Source: Acidimicrobiia bacterium UBA4744
GTDB taxonomy: Bacteria; Actinomycetota; Acidimicrobiia; Spongiisociales; UBA4744
DNA length: 15,030 nt
NCBI GenBank assembly: GCA_002403855.1
Contig: DHIO01000034.1
Location: 178,627 to 193,656 of the forward strand
Direction of reading: 5' to 3'
Both the position numbers and the translations under genes were made by a program. Under the pieces are notes generated by a model. That model was not told the origin of the DNA. It searched no databases and saw only the letters and a list, made by a program, of their open reading frames with translations. Positions 14,764-15,030 of the stretch are shown here, in pieces (within the stretch, counting starts at the first letter, position 1; every line of letters starts with the position of its first letter).

Positions 14764-15030
14764 ATGATCCCTCGCTATTCCCTGCCCGAGATGTCGGCCA
14801 TCTGGTCGGAAGAGCGCAAGCTGGCGGTCTGGCAAGAAGTGGAGGCCCTGGCCGTCGAGGCGTGGAGTGAGCTCGGCGTCGCTCCGCCGGAAGCAGCGGC
14901 GGCGGTACGGCAAGCCGTCCCCGTCGACCCGGCCGCCTGGAGAGCGCGTGAAGAGATCACCCACCACGACCTGGCCGCTTTCGTCGACCTTCTGGCCGAG
15001 AACGCCGGCCCGGGAGGAGAGTGGATCCAC
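14764..15030 (+). CDS. purB: Adenylosuccinate lyase, N-terminal part (cut by window edge)
   Basis: PurB cleaves adenylosuccinate to AMP and fumarate and also acts one step earlier in IMP synthesis. Only the first 89 residues are present. The start MIPRYSLPEMSAIWSEERKL is the typical PurB N-terminus, and REEITHHDLAAFVDLLAE (77-residue region) corresponds to the segment after the first helices in which the HHD of the substrate site is found. The ATG at 14764 has only a weak upstream AGG. It follows purA on the same strand, consistent with shared AMP synthesis, though the 117-base gap allows a separate promoter. Confidence 0.93.
   Translation, partial: MIPRYSLPEMSAIWSEERKLAVWQEVEALAVEAWSELGVAPPEAAAAVRQAVPVDPAAWRAREEITHHDLAAFVDLLAENAGPGGEWIH

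Overview
The window is GC-rich, gene-dense bacterial chromosome with short intergenic gaps, GTG starts, GTGA stop/start overlaps and threonine-rich lipoprotein linkers. Together with Streptomyces-type PHO box repeats (11-bp steps of GTTCACC) and a ppk1/Nudix gene pair arranged as in mycobacteria, this points to Actinomycetota, possibly an Acidimicrobiia-like lineage; the class-level guess is weak. No phage, transposase, CRISPR, tRNA or rRNA was found, and no gene-free stretch exceeds 300 bases.

Layout. 1-4013 (minus strand): the high-affinity phosphate transporter operon pstS-pstC-pstA-pstB, with pstB cut by the window edge. 4014-4447: a divergent control region with a convincing PHO box in front of pstS, a weaker PHO-like array facing right, and a possible 41-residue membrane peptide. 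4448-6490: a lipoprotein of the secreted beta-propeller family (PF09826 type). 6491-6617: a repeat-rich gap between convergent genes. 6618-11315: a polyphosphate-related group, with a SixA-like histidine phosphatase (minus), polyphosphate kinase ppk1 (plus), a Nudix hydrolase (minus) and a CYTH-CHAD protein (minus). 11473-12516: a winged-helix protein of the HTH_42/YcaQ-like family. 12622-13230: a TetR regulator, divergent from purA (13369-14646), which is followed by the start of purB (14764 to the edge).

How the genes fit together. The left two thirds read as a phosphate-handling island: Pst imports phosphate under apparent PHO box control, PPK1 stores it as polyphosphate, the CHAD domain belongs to a family known to bind polyphosphate, and the SixA-like and Nudix proteins act on phosphoryl compounds. 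In mycobacteria ppk1 is convergent with mutT1, which encodes a Nudix domain fused to a histidine-phosphatase domain; here the same two domain types are separate genes on either side of ppk1. The right end is AMP biosynthesis (purA, purB) with a divergent TetR gene.

No complete novel defence or mobile system is visible. The most useful leads are the divergent PHO box region, the possible near-leaderless membrane peptide, the inverted repeats around the beta-propeller gene, and the split MutT1-like arrangement around ppk1.
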